This document shows positions 26,226 through 34,783 of a stretch of DNA of 64,000 nucleotides, one piece after another. Within the stretch, counting starts at the first letter, position 1. Each line of letters opens with the position of its first letter. The notes under the pieces are model-generated. The model was not told the DNA's origin. It did not search any database and saw only the letters and a program-made list of their open reading frames with translations. The position numbers and the translations under genes are program-made. The stretch is from Azoarcus sp. KH32C (lineage in GTDB: Bacteria > Pseudomonadota > Gammaproteobacteria > Burkholderiales > Rhodocyclaceae), in assembly GCF_000349945.1 (NCBI RefSeq), contig NC_020548.1, positions 1-64,000 of the forward strand, in the 5' to 3' direction.

Positions 26226-26240
26226 ATCGGAACTTCCGAT
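26226..26240. promoter_or_regulatory. LysR-type operator (T-N11-A palindrome)
   Basis: ATCGGAACTTCCGAT, a perfect 7-bp inverted repeat with a one-base centre. The T at 26227 and A at 26239 give the T-N11-A spacing of LysR boxes. It lies 19 bases before the LysR ATG (26259) and about 120 before the divergent aldehyde dehydrogenase start, the usual place for the recognition site of a LysR regulator. Confidence 0.7.
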
Positions 26241-26258
26241 GCAATCCGGGGAGGTGAA

Positions 26259-27167
26259 ATGAAGCAGCTCCACGACGTCGATCTGAAGCTGGTGAGGGTT
26301 TTTGTGGCGGTGGTTCGCCATGGGGGTTTTTCGGCTGCTCAGGCGGCGCTGAACGTGAGCCAGAGCACGATCAGCGAGCAGATGACGACGCTGGAAGCGC
26401 GCCTCGGGCTGACGCTATGCGAACGCGGACGGGGAGGCTTCCGCCTGACCGAGCACGGCCACGCGACTTACGAGGCGGCCCAGCGTCTGCTGCTCGCGGT
26501 GGAAAGCTTCTGCATGGACACGAGCGTCCTTGCGCAACGCATTTCCGGACGCCTGCAACTGGGCCTGATCGACAACACGGTGACGGACGAAGCTTCGCCG
26601 CTTCCGGCCGCATTGCAGCGCTTCCTCGCGCTCGGCCACGACGTGCAGATCGACATCTACATCGGCAGCCCGGCAGAACTCGAAGCGCGCGTGCTCGACG
26701 GCCGCCTGCACGTTGCCATCGGCCATTTCCCCTTGCAGGTGGCGGGGCTCGATTACACGCTGCTTTACGACGAAGCAGACGGCCTGTTCTGCGGCAAAGG
26801 GCATCCGCTCCATGCCGCAGAACAGGAGAGCGACGCACAGCAGGAATTGATCTCCGCCAGCCGCGTCGCTGCCCGCGCCTTCCTGCAGGAAAGAGATCTG
26901 CGCCTGCTCAACGCGCGCGTAGCGTCGGCAACCGTGGACAACGTCGAGGCGCAGGCGATACTGATCCTGTCGGGGGCCTATATCGGTTTTCTGCCCCTGC
27001 ACTACGCGCAGCGCTGGGTCGATTCAGACCGCATGCGCCGACTGCGTCCGCAAAGCCTTGAGACGAGATGGCCATTTACGGTGGTGACCCGCCGGGGGAT
27101 GGCGATGCCGGCCTTGCTGCGCGCCTTCATCGATGGGTTGCGGTTCGCAGGAACCGCAACCGGTTAG
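26259..27167 (+). CDS. LysR-family transcriptional regulator
   Basis: A 302-residue LysR regulator. Winged HTH in residues 1-62 (DVDLKLVRVFVAVVRHGGFSAAQAAL, SQSTISEQMTTLEARLG), effector domain after. GGGGAGG precedes the ATG. It is divergent from the aldehyde dehydrogenase-led operon and the palindrome at 26226-26240 lies between them, so it is the likely regulator of that run. Confidence 0.93.
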   Translation: MKQLHDVDLKLVRVFVAVVRHGGFSAAQAALNVSQSTISEQMTTLEARLGLTLCERGRGGFRLTEHGHATYEAAQRLLLAVESFCMDTSVLAQRISGRLQLGLIDNTVTDEASPLPAALQRFLALGHDVQIDIYIGSPAELEARVLDGRLHVAIGHFPLQVAGLDYTLLYDEADGLFCGKGHPLHAAEQESDAQQELISASRVAARAFLQERDLRLLNARVASATVDNVEAQAILILSGAYIGFLPLHYAQRWVDSDRMRRLRPQSLETRWPFTVVTRRGMAMPALLRAFIDGLRFAGTATG

Positions 27168-27226
27168 AAGTCACGGTATGCGCGGGGAGATCACGCGCCC
27201 CCAGGGACTTTTGCCCCCGGGGTTGC

Positions 27227-28522
27227 TCAGCGGCTGCCGAATACCAGCGCTGCGTTGGTGCCGCCGAAGCCGAACGAATTCGACAGGACGGTACGAATCG
27301 GGCGCACCTTCGCGAGGCCGGGCACGAGGTCCATGTCGCCGAATTCCGCCGGGGGCGCCGCGAGGTTCAGGGTCGGCGGGGCAAGCTGGTCGCGCAGCGC
27401 GAGGATCGACAGGATGGCTTCGACCGCACCGGCCGCGCCCAGCAGGTGCCCCATCGCAGATTTCGTCGACGACACCGACAGCCCATCCTCCGCGTGCCGG
27501 CCGAACACATCGCGGATCGCCCGCAGTTCGACCAGGTCGCCAAGCGGGGTCGATGTTGCGTGCGCGTTGACGTAGTCGACCTCGTCGGGAGCGAGGCCCG
27601 CCCAGGCGAGCGCCGCCCGCATCGCGCGCGCCGCGCCGTTGCCATCCTCGGGGGGCGCTGCGATGTGGTAGCCGTCGCCGGACAACCCGTAGCCGAGCAC
27701 TTCGGCATGGATGCGCGCGCCGCGGGCACGCGCGTGCTCATAGTCTTCCAGCACCACGACGCCACTGCCCTCGCCCATCACGAAGCCGTCGCGCTCGGCG
27801 TCCCACGGGCGGGAAGCGTCGTGCGGGCGGTCGTTGAAGCCGGTCGACAGCGCACGGGCCGCGCAGAAGCCCGCGATGCCCAGCCGCGATACCGCGGCCT
27901 CGGTGCCACCGGCGACCATCACGTCCGCGTCGCCCAGCATGATCATGCGCGCCGCATCGCCGATGGCATGGGCGCCGCTGGCGCAGGCGGTCGCGACGCC
28001 ATGCGTGGGCCCACGCAGGCCGTGACGGATCGCGATGTGGCCGGCGGCAAGATTGATGAGCGTCGAGGGAATGAAGAACGGCGAGATGCGCCGCACCCCT
28101 TGTTCGCGCAGCGTCACCGCCCCGTCGGAAAGCGCCGGCAGGCCGCCGATGCCGGAGCCGATCAGCACGCCCGTACGTTCGCGCGCGTCCTGCGTCTCAG
28201 GTTGCCAACCCGCGTTGTGCAGCGCCTGATCGGCTGCACACAGCGCGTACATCGCGAAGAGGTCCATCTTGCGCTGGTCCTTGACCGGCACCCATTCGTC
28301 GGCACTAAACCCGCCGTCGGCGCAGCTGCCCTGCGGCACCAGACCGGCGATCTTCGATGGCAGGTCGGATACGTCGAAGCGGTCAATCCCGCCGATACCC
28401 GACGCTCCCGACAGCAGCCGCGACCAGGTCTTTTCGACCCCCACGCCAAGCGGCGTCACCAGCCCCATTCCGGTCACCACCACGCGCCGCAACACCCTCG
28501 GACCGGCTCCCGCGTTCGCCAT
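27227..28522 (-). CDS. fabF: Beta-ketoacyl-ACP synthase II
   Basis: A 431-residue condensing enzyme that elongates acyl-ACP with malonyl-ACP. The Cys-His-His catalytic set is intact: VATACASGAHA (Cys), VNAHATSTPLGD (His) and STKSAMGHLLGAAG (Lys/His), with the C-terminal NSFGFGGTNAALVF. It is not accompanied by acpP, fabD, fabG or fabH, which normally surround the housekeeping gene. It may be an accessory paralogue. It follows the carbamoyl amidase gene on the same strand after a hairpin at 28554-28581, and converges with a LysR gene. Confidence 0.92.
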   Translation of the reverse strand: MANAGAGPRVLRRVVVTGMGLVTPLGVGVEKTWSRLLSGASGIGGIDRFDVSDLPSKIAGLVPQGSCADGGFSADEWVPVKDQRKMDLFAMYALCAADQALHNAGWQPETQDARERTGVLIGSGIGGLPALSDGAVTLREQGVRRISPFFIPSTLINLAAGHIAIRHGLRGPTHGVATACASGAHAIGDAARMIMLGDADVMVAGGTEAAVSRLGIAGFCAARALSTGFNDRPHDASRPWDAERDGFVMGEGSGVVVLEDYEHARARGARIHAEVLGYGLSGDGYHIAAPPEDGNGAARAMRAALAWAGLAPDEVDYVNAHATSTPLGDLVELRAIRDVFGRHAEDGLSVSSTKSAMGHLLGAAGAVEAILSILALRDQLAPPTLNLAAPPAEFGDMDLVPGLAKVRPIRTVLSNSFGFGGTNAALVFGSR

Positions 28523-28553
28523 CTGCTTTACCCTTGCGTATGAGTTTGCTACG

Positions 28554-28581
28554 AAGGGGCCGCGCCACCCCGCGGCCCCTT
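28554..28581 (-). terminator. Hairpin between carbamoyl amidase gene and fabF
   Basis: Perfect 11-bp stem, AAGGGGCCGCG at 28554-28564 with 28571-28581, 6-base loop. It lies just after the hydrolase stop codon on the minus strand. No T-run, so a weak or processing terminator. Confidence 0.5.
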
Positions 28582-28603
28582 CCCGTCGCTCGCGGCGCCG
28601 GGA

Positions 28604-29290
28604 TCAGCCCTTCATCGAATAGAGGTAATCGACGCAGCGATCGACCGACTCGACGTCCGCGAACTTGGCGTCGATGTCGAACAGGTTCCATTCGACGGCG
28701 CCCGGCACGCGGTCACCGATGCACTCGCGCACGGCGATCGTACGGAAGCCTTCGGCAAGGCCGTCGCACAGCGTCGTGCGCACGCAGGCCGAAGCGGTCA
28801 CGCCGGTCACGAGGATGGTGTCGACACCGGCGGCGCGCAGGAAGCCCGCGAGGTAGGTGCCATGGAAGGAGCTCGCGCGCTTCTTGATCAGCACCTGCTC
28901 GCCCGCGATCGGCGCGATGCGCGAGTCGATCGCCCAGATGTTCTCGTCTTCCTGATTGACGACGTCGACCGGGATCTTGTTGTGCCACAGGCCCATGTCG
29001 GTGTGCGGATTCTTGCGGTCGGTGACCTGATAGCAGGTCGTCACGTGGATCACCGGGTGGTTGTTCTCGCGGCAGGCCTTCAGCAGGCGCTGCACGCCGG
29101 GGATGATCTCGTCGTCGATCTTCTCGCAGGTGAAGGGGTTGCCGGGACGGGTCCAGGCGTTGGCCAGGTCGACGTTGATCAGTGCCGGCTTTTTGCCGAA
29201 ACCCACACGGCGCTGGAAGCCGCGCTCCTGATACAGCTTGGTGGCTTGGGCAAAGGCTTGCTTGAGCATCGCGTTCAGTTCGTTATCCAT
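28604..29290 (-). CDS. Isochorismatase-like hydrolase, probable N-carbamoylsarcosine amidase
   Basis: A 228-residue cysteine hydrolase. The catalytic set Asp41 (ALINVDLANAW), Lys136 (LIKKRASSFHGT) and Cys169 (TGVTASACVRTT) is complete, with the cis-peptide motif GVTAS. In this family N-carbamoylsarcosine amidase converts N-carbamoylsarcosine to sarcosine, CO2 and ammonia. That assignment is supported by hyuA/hyuB-type N-methylhydantoinase genes 3.7 kb away, whose product would be the substrate, and by creatinine genes further right. Alternatives are other ureido or carbamate hydrolases. A 53-bp piece of a second copy lies at 11568-11620. Confidence 0.8.
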   Translation of the reverse strand: MDNELNAMLKQAFAQATKLYQERGFQRRVGFGKKPALINVDLANAWTRPGNPFTCEKIDDEIIPGVQRLLKACRENNHPVIHVTTCYQVTDRKNPHTDMGLWHNKIPVDVVNQEDENIWAIDSRIAPIAGEQVLIKKRASSFHGTYLAGFLRAAGVDTILVTGVTASACVRTTLCDGLAEGFRTIAVRECIGDRVPGAVEWNLFDIDAKFADVESVDRCVDYLYSMKG

Positions 29291-29454
29291 TTGAGCTTCA
29301 TCTCCAGTCGGTGTCTATCGTTTCGGTTGCGACAAAGATGTCTTTGTCTGGAGAAATACTAGCGGATACTATTGACTCGTCTATTTACAATTAATCGCCT
29401 ATTATTGCGTTTCATGAAAGCACATTCGAGCAACCCACCCGGAGCAATCCCCCC

Positions 29455-30366
29455 ATGCGCTTCGAACTTCGCCACATGCGGGCCTTTGTCGCGGTCGCCG
29501 AAGAGCTGCAGTTCCGCCCCGCGGCCGAGCGGCTGTACATGACGCAATCAGCGCTCACGCGCACCATCCAGCACCTCGAGGAAGCGGTCGGCGCGGAGCT
29601 GCTGTCACGGACCACGCGCGTCGTGCAGCTCACCGAGGCCGGGCGCACCTTCCTCTACGAATGCCGGCTCGCGCTCGGTCACATCGAGAAGGCGTCGCTC
29701 CTTGCGCAGGCCGCGGCCGACGGCAAGGTGGGCTACCTGCGCATCGCCTACATGGATTTCGCGATCAACGGCAAACTGCCCGCGATCATCGAAAAATTCC
29801 TGAGGACGCATCCCGGCATCAAGGTCGAGCTGTTCCACATCCCCAGCTCGAAGCAGAAGGAGGCGCTGCTCGAGTCGCGCATCGACATCGGTTTCCTGAT
29901 TGGGCCATTCGAGTCTCCGACGATCAGCCAGCTCGCGGTCACACGCGAGGAGTTGGTCGTGCTGCTGCCGGAGGCCCATCCGCTCGCCGAGAAACCCGCG
30001 ATCTCGATCCGGGACCTCGTGAACGAGAAATTCATCCTCGGCTCGAAGGATTCCTGGGAGGCCTTTCGGGCGCATTTCTTCGCGCTCTGCCACGCCGCGA
30101 ACTTCTCGCCGGTGGTCGCGCAGGAAGCTTCGACGAGCGACGGCATCTTCGGCCTCGTCGCGGCCAATATCGGCGTCGCGCTATACACGCGTTGTGCCGA
30201 GAACATCCAGCGCAAGGGATTGGTGATCCGCCCGCTGGTGGGGCGGCAAAAGACGCTGGAAACCCTCGCGTGCTGGCGCAAGGACATCCTGACGCCGACG
30301 GTCGAGCGCTTCGCGCAGTTCCTGCACGACAACGCCGACGAGTTCGGCATCGCGCAGGAAGCCTGA
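29455..30366 (+). CDS. LysR-family transcriptional regulator
   Basis: A 303-residue LysR regulator with HTH in residues 1-60 (RFELRHMRAFVAVAEELQFRPAAERLYMTQSALTRTIQHLE). It is divergent from the carbamoyl amidase gene. The AT-rich 164-base gap contains CTATTGA at 29369-29375; the same heptamer occurs twice upstream of hyuA. It may therefore coordinate the amidase and the N-methylhydantoinase genes (inference). Confidence 0.92.
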   Translation: MRFELRHMRAFVAVAEELQFRPAAERLYMTQSALTRTIQHLEEAVGAELLSRTTRVVQLTEAGRTFLYECRLALGHIEKASLLAQAAADGKVGYLRIAYMDFAINGKLPAIIEKFLRTHPGIKVELFHIPSSKQKEALLESRIDIGFLIGPFESPTISQLAVTREELVVLLPEAHPLAEKPAISIRDLVNEKFILGSKDSWEAFRAHFFALCHAANFSPVVAQEASTSDGIFGLVAANIGVALYTRCAENIQRKGLVIRPLVGRQKTLETLACWRKDILTPTVERFAQFLHDNADEFGIAQEA

Positions 30367-30378
30367 GCGGAAACGGAA

Positions 30379-30412
30379 CTGCACCGGGGCGGCCGACGTC
30401 GCCCCGGTGCAG
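30379..30412. terminator. Bidirectional terminator hairpin between convergent genes
   Basis: Perfect 13-bp stem, CTGCACCGGGGCG at 30379-30391 with its complement at 30400-30412, and an 8-base loop. It lies between the stop of the LysR gene and the stop of the convergent OmpK-like gene, where a shared terminator is expected. Confidence 0.7.
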
Positions 30413-30433
30413 TGGTTGATCACGCTACCCCGG

Positions 30434-31249
30434 CTAGAACTTCACGACCATCATGATGTTCGGAAAGCTCTCGTTGAGCCCTTCAATGCCGTACTTGTTG
30501 CGCCAGTACTGGTACTCGGTCCCGACGTAGATCGCATCGCGACGTCCCGACACCAGCTGGCCCAGATCAAACCGCAGCTGCGGCTGGCACAGCGTCTGAT
30601 TGACGGTGCCCTGCCCGCGCGCACCGATGAAGTCGCAGAAGCCCTCGAAGCTCCACTGCGTGCCGCCGATGCTGAACGGCAGGCGCCACACCGGGGTCAC
30701 CTGATAGCTGTTGCGATAATGGGTCTGCACGCCGTTGAACTGCGAGCGGTCGTCGTAGGCGAGCAGATCGACGTTCAAGTAGCTGAAGCCGGGCACGGTG
30801 AAATCGAGCGTCACGCCGTACAGCAGGATGCGCGTGCCCGCACCGCCGGTTGTCGCGCCGGCGTTGACGCCGGCGGTCAGGCTGACGTCCTTCAGCACGC
30901 TGCCGCCGAAAGTCGCGCCGGTGGTCTTGCCGAGGCTCAGGTAATGGTAGTACTCCCCGTAGATGTCGTTCGCACGCGGCGCGTTCTTCGTCCCCCAGTA
31001 GGAATCGATGAAGAAGTAGTTGCGTCCGTAGGCATAGCCGCTCACGTGTTGCAGCGTGATCGTCGTCTTCGTGACTTCGTCGTGAATGCCCGGATCGCGG
31101 AAGCGGGTGCCGTTGAGCACCTGCACGTCCGTCTCGCTCCACTCCGAGGCCACGGCGGAACCGAGATGACCTGCGATGACAAACGCAAGAATTCCGCCAA
31201 TGACGGCTCCGACGCGACGAAGTCCGATCTTCCCTGAAAGCTGTTTCAT
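30434..31249 (-). CDS. OmpK/Tsx-like outer-membrane channel
   Basis: A 271-residue exported beta-barrel protein. Signal peptide with a long hydrophobic core ending near AVASEWSE, then the family pattern of OmpK/Tsx nucleoside-specific channels (YGRNYFFIDSYWG, FSYLNVDLLAYDD) and a C-terminal strand ending in Phe (IMMVVKF). Tsx channels pass nucleosides and related small molecules. The gene lies downstream of an NCS1 permease gene, so it probably feeds that permease across the outer membrane. A similar protein is encoded at 43169-44002 near another NCS1 gene. Confidence 0.78.
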   Translation of the reverse strand: MKQLSGKIGLRRVGAVIGGILAFVIAGHLGSAVASEWSETDVQVLNGTRFRDPGIHDEVTKTTITLQHVSGYAYGRNYFFIDSYWGTKNAPRANDIYGEYYHYLSLGKTTGATFGGSVLKDVSLTAGVNAGATTGGAGTRILLYGVTLDFTVPGFSYLNVDLLAYDDRSQFNGVQTHYRNSYQVTPVWRLPFSIGGTQWSFEGFCDFIGARGQGTVNQTLCQPQLRFDLGQLVSGRRDAIYVGTEYQYWRNKYGIEGLNESFPNIMMVVKF

Positions 31250-31327
31250 GTCACATGTCCCTAGTGTGATTCAGTGATGTTGTAGTTATCTGCTTGTGTT
31301 ACTGCCAATGCGCCACGGCGCCCCCGG

Positions 31328-32812
31328 TCAAACCCTCTCGACCGCGAGGCCACGGCTCAACCCGGCGGTCTCCGGGGCCATCAACAGCCGGTAAGTCCCC
31401 ATGGACAGGAACAGCCCCACGAACCACGCGTAGTTGTAGAGCTCCGTGAAGAACCCCGGGACATCGGCAAATGCCACGGGAAAAGCGGCGTGGAGGAATC
31501 CCGGCAGGTTTGGCAGGACGCCGATGGCGAATGCGATCAGCGCCGACACGTTCCAGCCGTTCCGGTACGCGTACCGCCCGTTCAAGTCGAAGAGATCGTC
31601 GACATCGAGCCGCGTGCGGCGGATCAGCCAGTAGTCGGCCAGCATGATTCCCAGCACCGGCCCGAGCAGCGCGCCGTAGCCGATGAGCCAGGTGAAGATG
31701 TAGCCCTGGGTGGATTCAGCGAGTTTCCACGGCATGATCACGATGCCGATGACCGCCGTGATGTAGCCGCCCCGAGCAAAGTTGATGTGCCGGGGAAAGA
31801 TGGCGGCGAAGTCATAGGCCGGTGCGACGGTATTGGCCGCGAGGTTCACGCACAGGGTATCGAGGGTGATGATCGCCAGGCCGATGGCCACCGCGATGCC
31901 TTCCATCCGGCTCGCCAGATCGACGGGATCCCAGATCGCCTTGCCGTAGATGACGACGGTGGCCGAGGTCACGGCGACGCCGACGAAGGCCAGCAAGGCC
32001 ATCGGGATCGGCAGGCCGACCGCCTGACCCACGTAGTGCTCGCGCTGGGATGCGGAAAAGCGCGTGAAGTCGGGGATGTTCATCGCCAGCGTCGACCAGA
32101 ACCCCGCCATCGCCGTGAGCGAGGGCCAGAATACCGCCCAGAACTGACCCGCCTTCGGGCCGCCGGGAGCGAATTGGGACGGCGCCGTGAACATCTGGCC
32201 GAAGCCGTCGGCCTTGTCGTAGGCCCACCACAGCAGCGCGAGCACGATCACGACCTTGAGGGGAGCGGTGAAGGTCTCGATCTTCCTCACCGACTCCGGC
32301 CCCCGCGCGATGAAGTAAAGATGCAGCGCCCAGAAGATGAAGAAGCACGTCAATTGCCCCGCGTTGACGCCGGCCCACGCCATCTTCGGCCCGTCGAGCG
32401 CCCCGCCGCTCAGGAGATTGCCGATCGCATAGATGGCGCTCCCCCCCACCCAGCACTGGATGCCGAACCAGCCGCAGGCGACGAGCGCCCGCAGCAGGGC
32501 CGGCAGCTTGTTGCCCTGCACGCCGAAGGACGATCGCACCAGCACGGCGAAAGGCACGCCATAGCGGGCGCCGGGATGACCGATCAACAGCATCGGCACC
32601 AGCACGATGGCATTGCCGGCGAACACGATCGTGACCGCCTGCATCGCCGACATGCCCTGGTCCATCAGCCCCGCCGCCAGCATGTAGCAAGGGATACACA
32701 TGACCATGCCGATCCACAGGGCGGCGTAATCCTGCCAGCGCCAGGTCCTGTGAGCCGGGTCGGTCGGCGCGAGATCCTCGTTCCAGATCTCGGACTGGGT
32801 GTTGTTGTTCAT
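31328..32812 (-). CDS. NCS1-family permease (cytosine/hydantoin type)
   Basis: A 494-residue transporter with about 12 helices of the NCS1 family, with TWRWQDYAALWIGMVMCIPCYMLA at helix 1, GHPGARYGVPFAVLVRSSFG in loop 2, and NIPDFTRFS in the middle. This closely follows the allantoin/hydantoin transporter pattern (PucI/Mhp1-like). GAGGAGG precedes the ATG at 32812. It sits directly downstream of hyuB, so uptake of a hydantoin such as N-methylhydantoin is the best guess. Confidence 0.88.
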   Translation of the reverse strand: MNNNTQSEIWNEDLAPTDPAHRTWRWQDYAALWIGMVMCIPCYMLAAGLMDQGMSAMQAVTIVFAGNAIVLVPMLLIGHPGARYGVPFAVLVRSSFGVQGNKLPALLRALVACGWFGIQCWVGGSAIYAIGNLLSGGALDGPKMAWAGVNAGQLTCFFIFWALHLYFIARGPESVRKIETFTAPLKVVIVLALLWWAYDKADGFGQMFTAPSQFAPGGPKAGQFWAVFWPSLTAMAGFWSTLAMNIPDFTRFSASQREHYVGQAVGLPIPMALLAFVGVAVTSATVVIYGKAIWDPVDLASRMEGIAVAIGLAIITLDTLCVNLAANTVAPAYDFAAIFPRHINFARGGYITAVIGIVIMPWKLAESTQGYIFTWLIGYGALLGPVLGIMLADYWLIRRTRLDVDDLFDLNGRYAYRNGWNVSALIAFAIGVLPNLPGFLHAAFPVAFADVPGFFTELYNYAWFVGLFLSMGTYRLLMAPETAGLSRGLAVERV

Positions 32813-32901
32813 GACGCAACTCCTCCTCGATGACTCGATATTTGTTGGAATGACGAACAAAGGCCTGGGGGCCTGCGCCGGAACACGCGCGCACGCCTCC
32901 C

Positions 32902-32923
32902 CACCCGGCCTTGCGGCCGGGTG
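32902..32923 (-). terminator. Hairpin after hyuB
   Basis: 9-bp GC-rich stem (CACCCGGCC with GGCCGGGTG) and a TTGC tetraloop in the gap between the hyuB stop and the NCS1 permease start. No T-run follows, so partial termination or processing. Confidence 0.45.
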
Positions 32924-32964
32924 TGATGGAGCTACTGACTAAAGGGAGGGAACTGCCGCGCCTG

Positions 32965-34773
32965 TCAGGCCGGTGCGGTCACGGACGCTTGCGGGGAAAC
33001 AAGCATCTGCCGCTCCAGGCGGAGCAGCGTGCGGTGGGACTGGGTGGCCGCCGCGTCGAGGACGAGGTCTTCCGAAATGATCACGCCATAGACTTTGCGG
33101 GCGTGCTCGAGGGTGCAGAAGTCGTCCATCACGTCTTCCAGCACCTGGCGGGCCGGACGATCGAGCGGGTCGCCGTAGCCGCCGCCGCAGGGCGCGTAGT
33201 ACGACATGCCGCCGCCTGCCGCCACGCGCAGGTTCGAAAACTTCGCGTAGGTGTCGTACTTCGTACCGTTTGCGTGGAAGATCTCGACCCGGCCTGCGAC
33301 GCCGTCGGTGCCGCCGAATGCGCCCCAAGGCACGTCGTGATGGCGCTCGGACTCGTGCGTGATCGCGCCGTCGGTGAGCAGGCGCTGCGTCTTGACGACC
33401 CCGATGCCGCCACGGAACTGCCCGGCCCCGGGCACCACGTCGTCGCGCAGTTCATAGCGGTCGCACACCATCGGCAGGTGCATGCCGAGGTCCTCGATCG
33501 GGTTGTTGCGCGTGTTGGCCATCAGGTTGTCGATCGAGTCCGGACCGTCGGAATGCGGCCGGCCGCCGTAGGCGCCCTCATTGACTTCGAGGAACACCCA
33601 GTAGTCGCCGTCGGGCTTGATGCCCGAGTAGGCCGCGAAGGACAACGTCGCCGAGTTGCCCGCGGTGACGCGCTGCGGGATCACCGGCGAGAGTGCCTTG
33701 ATGATGAGGTCGATCATGCGGTTGCACTGCGTGAAGCGCGCTTCGGCCGCCGCCGGATAGATCGGGTTGAAGATCGACCCTTTCGGCGCCGTGACCTTGA
33801 TCGGGCGGAAGGAACCCTCGTTGGGCGGCAGCTTCACTTCCATCAGCGCGGTGTCGGTCAGCATCGCGCGGAAGGCGCAGTAGCAGGCCGGCTTCGTCGA
33901 ACCCTCGAAAGGCACGTTGAAACCGGTCGGCACCTGGTCCGCCGAGCCGGTGAGATCGACCTCGACGCTGTCGCCGGTGACGCGCACGCAGACCTTGATC
34001 GGCAGACGCTTGTCGCGGTTCGCGCCGTCGTCGTCGAGATAGCCCTCGGCGAAGTACTCGCCGTCGGGAATTTCCGCGATCCGGGCGCGCATCATCGACT
34101 CGGTGTAGTCCATCAGCTGGTTGGCCGCGCCGAACACCGTCTCCTTGCCGTAGGTGTCGAGGAGCTCCTGCATGCGCTGCGCGCCGAGCATCGCCGACGC
34201 GATCTGCGCGTCGATGTCGTCCTTGGTCTGCTTCGCGGTGCGGCTGTTGTGGCTGATGTACTGCCACAGGCCCTCGTTGCGCTTGCCGCCCTCGTAGAGC
34301 TTGATGCCGGCGAAGAGCATGCCCTCGGCGAAGACGTCCGGAATGTCGATGATGAGGCCCGGGGTCGCCGCGCCGATGTCGACGTGGTGGGCGGTGTTCG
34401 CCGCAAAGGCGACGAGCTCGCCGCGCCAGAATACCGGCACGACGATGCACAGGTCGGGACTGTGGCTCGATCCGTAATAGGGGTGGTTGTGGATGACGAC
34501 GTCGCCCTCGTTCCACACGCCGCCCTGCAGGCATTGGTTGATGCCCCGCAGGTAGGCCGGGATCGAGCCGATGTGCAGCGGCGAGCCTTCGGATTCGGTC
34601 AGCGTGTTGAACTGCAGGTCGAAGAGGCCCGCGCCGATGTCCTGCGACTCGCGGATGATCGACGAGAAGGACATGCGATACAGGACGTGGCCCATCTCCT
34701 CGGCGATGGTGTGCAACGCGCCGCTGATGACCTGCAGGGTGATCGGATCGACCTTGGTGCTGGACGGATTCAT
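32965..34773 (-). CDS. hyuB: ATP-dependent N-methylhydantoinase, subunit B
   Basis: A 602-residue HyuB/OplaH-type subunit that, with subunit A, opens cyclic amides such as N-methylhydantoin at the expense of ATP, giving N-carbamoylsarcosine. Family features: VDPITLQVISGALHTIAEEMG at the start, FSSIIRESQDIGAGLFD, HNHPYYGSSHSPDLCIV with metal-like His residues, and the C-terminal PCGGGYGDPLDRP. AGGAGA precedes the ATG at 34773. It starts 10 bases after the hyuA stop, so the pair is translated from one message. Substrate is inferred from the neighbouring carbamoyl amidase; 5-oxoproline or acetophenone carboxylase activity is the alternative. Confidence 0.9.
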   Translation of the reverse strand: MNPSSTKVDPITLQVISGALHTIAEEMGHVLYRMSFSSIIRESQDIGAGLFDLQFNTLTESEGSPLHIGSIPAYLRGINQCLQGGVWNEGDVVIHNHPYYGSSHSPDLCIVVPVFWRGELVAFAANTAHHVDIGAATPGLIIDIPDVFAEGMLFAGIKLYEGGKRNEGLWQYISHNSRTAKQTKDDIDAQIASAMLGAQRMQELLDTYGKETVFGAANQLMDYTESMMRARIAEIPDGEYFAEGYLDDDGANRDKRLPIKVCVRVTGDSVEVDLTGSADQVPTGFNVPFEGSTKPACYCAFRAMLTDTALMEVKLPPNEGSFRPIKVTAPKGSIFNPIYPAAAEARFTQCNRMIDLIIKALSPVIPQRVTAGNSATLSFAAYSGIKPDGDYWVFLEVNEGAYGGRPHSDGPDSIDNLMANTRNNPIEDLGMHLPMVCDRYELRDDVVPGAGQFRGGIGVVKTQRLLTDGAITHESERHHDVPWGAFGGTDGVAGRVEIFHANGTKYDTYAKFSNLRVAAGGGMSYYAPCGGGYGDPLDRPARQVLEDVMDDFCTLEHARKVYGVIISEDLVLDAAATQSHRTLLRLERQMLVSPQASVTAPA

Positions 34774-34783
34774 CTGGTTCTCC

